Assembly (NCBI GenBank): GCA_910592005.1
Contig: CAJVPP010003408.1
Location: 1-11,711 of the forward strand
Direction: 5' to 3'
Length of the DNA stretch: 11,711 nt
DNA from: Funneliformis mosseae
Taxonomy: Eukaryota > Glomeromycota > Glomeromycetes > Glomerales > Glomeraceae
Below are positions 8,271-11,711 of the stretch, piece by piece. Position 1 is the first letter of the stretch, and the number at the start of each line of letters is the position of its first letter. The translations under genes and the position numbers were made by a program. The notes beneath the pieces were generated by a model. It was not told where the DNA came from, did not search any database, and saw nothing but the letters and a program-made list of their open reading frames with translations.

Positions 8271-9680
8271 ATAAACAAATTAATAGATACGAATAATACA
8301 CAATACGTTAATCTTCCTTCTTTCTTACTAACAACTAACACAAAACATTCTTCATCTAATAATCAAACCAAAATAATAAACAAAAATCAAAACAAAATAG
8401 ACAACAAAAAATCTTATGCGTTATTCATAAAATAACCTAAACAAAATATTCATATGCCTGCAAATCCTAGCAATAACAACAATAATATCAACGCATCCTT
8501 ACACAATTTAAATAATAACATTATACAAAGTCAAAAATTACACAATAATAATTTACGCTATACAATGAATAACACTTTTCACATGACTAAACCTAATAAT
8601 AAAGGAAATGTTTTTGTATTATTACTAGCTTTTACTATGCTAGAAGATAATAAGATAGAGAAATTGGATTTCATTTCCTCCTTCTTTTCTCAAAAATCAG
8701 GCTTTATTAATATAGATTGGAAATTTCATAATGGCAATGCTAATATTTTCATTGAATTTAATAATAGAAAACCATTATTAAATACAATAGATAATGCTTT
8801 AATAAATCATCCTAAACTCTCCTTTAATTTGATTAATGAAGCTTCACTCAACACTTAATACCACAACAACTCTATTTATAAACTCAAATCTATTCCTAGT
8901 GATATTATACAAAATCATATAAATAGAGCCCTTACATATTTTGGACTAATAATTTCCATTGTAGATCAATATAAAAACAGATATAACTTTATACATGACG
9001 TCATTATCTTTTTTAGAAAACTCAGAAAATCCCATCAATTCAATGCAGCTTAAGCATATAATATAAATAGACATATCATTAGATGTGTTCATATTGACAC
9101 ATTAACAGAAAAATTAAAAGATAGAAACAGATATATTGCTAATTTTAAAGGTTTTAAAAGCAAAACTTCACCTGTAGAAGCTTTTCGCATACTAAGAACA
9201 TACAATATAAGATTGTGTTATTTTTATAATAATATCGCTTATGTCGCTTTTGCATTTGAAGAGGACATGAACTCTGCCTGTTTACAATGAATTTTACATA
9301 ATAGATATAAATTGAATGGCAGACTCAGAATTCTCAATAGACAATATAATCAGCAAGAAACACTTCGATCACTTGAGTATATTTTCTGTAAAAATTCTCT
9401 TAGCAATCATAGAATCAATAATCGATCTTTCCTCTCTAACACCAGGAATGAAAAAGATGCCAGTTATTTCTCTCTAAATAGCTCACAAAACACAACAACA
9501 TCTAACAACAACAACAATAACAACTATTCCAGTTCACTAGATTTAATTTTATTTAAACTCCAAGAATTGAACTCGATTAAAACTCATCTTGCCAAATAGA
9601 TTCTCAATTTTTTGCATTCACCAATAATAATGAGCATATTACTTGTCGTTTATAATATACTCCATATCAGGTGAATTACA
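8271..9680 (+). pseudogene. LINE ORF1-like region: Asn-rich linker and RRM-like domain
   Basis: This continues the recombinase frame without a shift. After the Tyr region comes a low-complexity N/T/S/K-rich stretch (8280-8580, with runs of AAC/AAT), then a compact conserved-looking block (about 8590-8855, including FVLLLAFTMLEDNKIEKLDF), and then a segment at about 9110-9350 whose pattern (RYIANFKGF ... AFRILRTYNI ... AYVAFAFEE ... LNGRLRIL) suggests an RNA-recognition motif, as in ORF1 proteins of many LINEs. Stops are at 8433, 8856, 9051, 9288 and 9597, all in the same frame; after 9597 plausible coding continues one base over (about 9585-9650). A second N-rich run is at 9505-9528. ORF1 proteins bind element RNA and form the retrotransposition particle. 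An ATG at 8454 is the likely native start if this is an independent LINE. The RRM reading is by eye and moderately uncertain. Confidence 0.5.
8454..8535 (+). repeat. AAC/AAT trinucleotide-like low-complexity tract
   Basis: The tract is dominated by Asn codons (AAC, AAT) and encodes a poly-Asn-rich segment; a second shorter one lies at 9505-9528. It resembles replication-slippage repeats and disordered linkers rather than a folded domain. It lies just after the zone where plus-strand composition changes from T/G-containing to A/C-rich and G-poor. Confidence 0.6.
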
Positions 9681-9681
9681 G

Positions 9682-11466
9682 ATGAATAGTATTTCTACTG
9701 ATAACTAGAATACTTCCTTTCTTAACAGTAATATTGATTTTTTCTTAAATAATCAAGTGGCTTAATTTTATAAAAATAGACAAAACAGCATCAATAAAAT
9801 TGACAAAAACATTTCTCATTTAGATGATAATTTATTAAACAATATAATCAAAGAAGATATACTTACTTTTGCTACCAATAATATTAGAGGAATAAATGAT
9901 TCTACAGATCTAATTAAATCCTCTCAAATCATAGAACACTTTATACATAATAAGGTTGATTTTGTTAGTCTCACTAAAATACATCACAAATCATCAATGC
10001 TTTACAAACACAAATAGAATCAATACTTTACTACTTTTTGAAGCTAATCTGACTCATCGCAACCTTATACAGAAGTTAGCCTCTTAATCTTTAAAAAATG
10101 AGATAAATATATTGTATCCTCTTTTACATCAGATTCAAGATTACTTTATGTCAACTTGTATTTAAAAAGACATCAAAATCAGAGTAATCAATTGCTATAT
10201 ACATGCTAACATTAAAGACTCTAAAGATAGACATGATAGATGAATTCTTCAAAAACAAATTCTTAACATACTGGATGAATACAACAAACAACAATACCAT
10301 GTAATTTTAATGAGAGATCTTAATATAAATATTGATGAATACCACGAACGTCTAAAGCTCAATAAAAATTTTGGTTAGAGATTTAACTTAGTAGAAGGGC
10401 TATCACTTAGAAATTACAAAGATTTACAATTGTATTGCAACGATAATATTCTTCCTATATTTTTTCCTTCACAAAGTTTAACTTCACATTGTATACTAAA
10501 GAGATTAAATGGTATTTTCACTTCATCAGAATTTTTTGCAGATCTCCTTTATTGTGATGTCTCAAAGTCAATTATTTACCAATCTGATTACAGAATTGTT
10601 ACTGCATATTTTACTAATCCCATTATAAAATAAGAGATTCAAAAAAGACGTAATAAAATGAAAAGGAGAAAATTTGACTTCAATACTATAACTAAACAAA
10701 AATGAAATCTCTTTGCTAAAGCTACAGATACCAAATTTAAAAAGCACAATATGAGCAATCTCCTCTCTTTATCATCATCTTATTCTAATATGAATCATAT
10801 ATGAAAATAACTAAGAAACATTATTATAGCTGTCGTTACAAAAAACATTTCCTTTAAGTGGGTTTCTGCAGATCAAAAAACTCCTAAACTGAAAGATCTG
10901 GTCACATACTATGATCACATAAAACTCATTAATAAAATTGTTCTTAAATTCAGAGCTGCAAGATTAAACTCAAAAATATGACCTATTGGAAATGAATGAA
11001 TAGCTGATCTAGATATTATCAAAATAATTACACATTCAGCAAAATTACTATTATTCTCCCTATCTGACATCTTAACTGAATACAATGGCAAAGATATTAG
11101 AAAATCCCTATTAACAATATATCACAATCTCAAAGCGCTATTCAGAATTGAAGAAACTAATATTTCAAATCAGAAAATCAAGTATTTTATTGATTAACGT
11201 TGCTTTCAATATGAATTTAATTCAGGAAAAATGATCCAATCAGCTCTAGGAAATCTAAAAAAACAATAATATTAGACAAACTAATGGTCAAGGATATAGA
11301 AGGTCAACTCACCTTAATTAATGATTCTGATTTAATCAAACAGCATATTAATAAGCATTTCCAAAACTATGCTATTCCTGACATACCTGCTTCCCTTTCT
11401 TTAGAAGATAGATAGCTCATATACTATGTGAATGAAGATAGTTTGATAATATTATACAACCATCTA
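9682..11466 (+). pseudogene. LINE ORF2 fragment: EEP endonuclease and pre-RT linker
   Basis: This is the 5' half of a non-LTR retrotransposon polyprotein that would nick target DNA and then reverse-transcribe. An ATG at 9682 opens the frame. EEP-fold motifs: ATNNIRG (about 9874-9891), DFVSLTK (9958-9978; the catalytic Glu of 'TE' appears as Lys AAA at 9976-9978), LLYVNLYL (about 10139), MRDLNIN (10310-10330; the usual Gly of GDLN is Arg), and SDYR (10583-10594; usually SDH, so His has become Tyr). One slip near 10178 moves the frame from 1 to 2. Further on, the region with KKTIILDKL and INKHF (about 11258-11365) matches the linker that precedes RT in such proteins. The RT fingers and palm with its Asp pair are not reached. 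About 15 stops are present, several where Trp would be expected (e.g. TAG 10376, TGA 10703, 10979 and 10997). Three key catalytic residues altered means this copy is inactive. Confidence 0.68.
11465..11466. mobile_element. Probable TA insertion site of a Tc1-like element in the LINE
   Basis: LINE coding sequence (ending ...ILYNHL) runs up to CATC at 11464. It is followed by TA (11465-11466) and then CAGTAGCGTTCAT, which fits a terminal inverted repeat starting with CAGT next to a duplicated TA, the hallmark of Tc1/mariner insertion. The other end lies outside the window, so the boundary is inferred from one side only. Confidence 0.45.
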
Positions 11467-11567
11467 CAGTAGCGTTCATAAATATCTGACCGTCTCTAAT
11501 TCTGGCTACAAGTAAGTAAATTCAAAAATTTTTTTTATTTAAAAAATACATAACCAAATAACTAAAA
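11467..11567 (-). mobile_element. 3' terminal region of a Tc1-like transposon
   Basis: Between the inferred TA junction and the transposase stop are 101 nt: a candidate terminal repeat starting CAGTAGCGTTCATAAATATC, then a tract rich in A and T runs (about 11524-11547). The transposase is read towards this end, so this is the 3' terminus of the element. The partner terminal repeat is not in the window, so the repeat is a prediction from the family's usual structure. Confidence 0.5.
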
Positions 11568-11711
11568 TTAATACATTGTGTAGTCACCATCTGACTCTAT
11601 AAGTGCAGCTGTACGCCTTTTCATGCTAGCTACTAAATTCGCGGCAAGTACAGGTGATAATCGATTCCATTCTTTTGTAAGTTCTCCCTTTAACCCTCTA
11701 ATTGATCGAAT
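11568..11711 (-). CDS. Tc1/mariner-type transposase, C-terminal 47 codons (partial)
   Basis: The product would be the cut-and-paste transposase that excises the element and inserts it at TA. An open frame on the minus strand enters from the window edge and ends with TAA at 11568-11570. It has no stop or slip in 47 codons. The sequence carries the usual Tc1 C-terminal pattern: L-x(3)-W-N-R-L (KEWNRLSP, about 11641-11667), a short helix, SMKRRTAALIES (about 11589-11624), then GDYTMY before the stop. In Tc1-type proteins this tail follows the catalytic third Asp/Glu block, which lies outside the window, so catalytic residues cannot be checked. It has GC-containing codons and no decay, in contrast to the LINE it interrupts, which suggests a younger insertion. 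The start is outside the window. Confidence 0.8.
   Translation of the reverse strand: MRSIRGLKGELTKEWNRLSPVLAANLVASMKRRTAALIESDGDYTMY

Noticed and set aside
9682..11466. A functional reverse transcriptase
   Set aside because: Only the EEP domain and pre-RT linker are present. The palm motifs are not reached before the Tc1-like insertion.

Overview
The window looks like a transposon graveyard from an AT-rich eukaryotic genome, most likely a fungus. An arbuscular mycorrhizal fungus (Glomeromycotina, Rhizophagus/Gigaspora type) is my best guess. That rests on the A+T content, a 79-nt GT-AG intron, and protein families I associate with repeats of those genomes. The organism is an inference; nothing here is a taxonomic marker. 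I see no host housekeeping gene, rRNA, tRNA or CRISPR array.

Layout. (1) 156-1044, plus strand: the C-terminal part of a DDE (IS630/Tc1-mariner-like) transposase with one intron, well preserved apart from one in-frame TGA and a missing N-terminus. (2) 1045-3047: about 2 kb without a convincing gene. It holds short tandem repeats, a perfect 34-bp palindrome, a block of higher GC (about 1930-2340) and degenerate repeats around a recurring GAGACACGAA motif. (3) 3048-6320, plus: a large decayed gene whose translation shows an archaeo-eukaryotic primase (AEP) domain followed by a superfamily 2 helicase of the origin-binding (UL9-like) type. (4) 6392-7113, minus: a decayed gene with two copies of a cysteine-rich, RING-like zinc finger. 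(5) 7149-8270, plus: a decayed tyrosine recombinase with R, H-x-x-R and Y at textbook spacing. (6) 8271-9680, plus: an Asn-rich linker and an RRM-like region resembling a LINE ORF1, in the same reading frame as the recombinase. (7) 9682-11466, plus: a decayed LINE ORF2 with an endonuclease/exonuclease/phosphatase (EEP) domain and the linker that precedes the reverse transcriptase core, which is not reached. (8) 11467-11711, minus: the 3' end of a Tc1-like transposon with the last 47 codons of its transposase, apparently inserted into the LINE at a TA.

Primase-helicase, zinc-finger protein and tyrosine recombinase together would make a DNA mobile element that can prime and unwind its own DNA and move by site-specific recombination. 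I regard this (3048 to about 8280) as the most interesting object in the window. Whether the LINE part belongs to it, as the shared reading frame hints, or is a separate insertion next to it, as the change in base composition hints, is open.

Decay is peculiar. The recombinase-ORF1 frame carries 18 stop codons over 2.45 kb yet needs no frameshift. Several expected catalytic residues have changed as C-to-T or G-to-A transitions would change them (His to Tyr, Glu to Lys, Gly to Glu or Arg). This looks like cytosine deamination (RIP-like or methylation-driven) more than ordinary neutral decay. Family identities rest on motifs read by eye and recalled family knowledge; no search was run.
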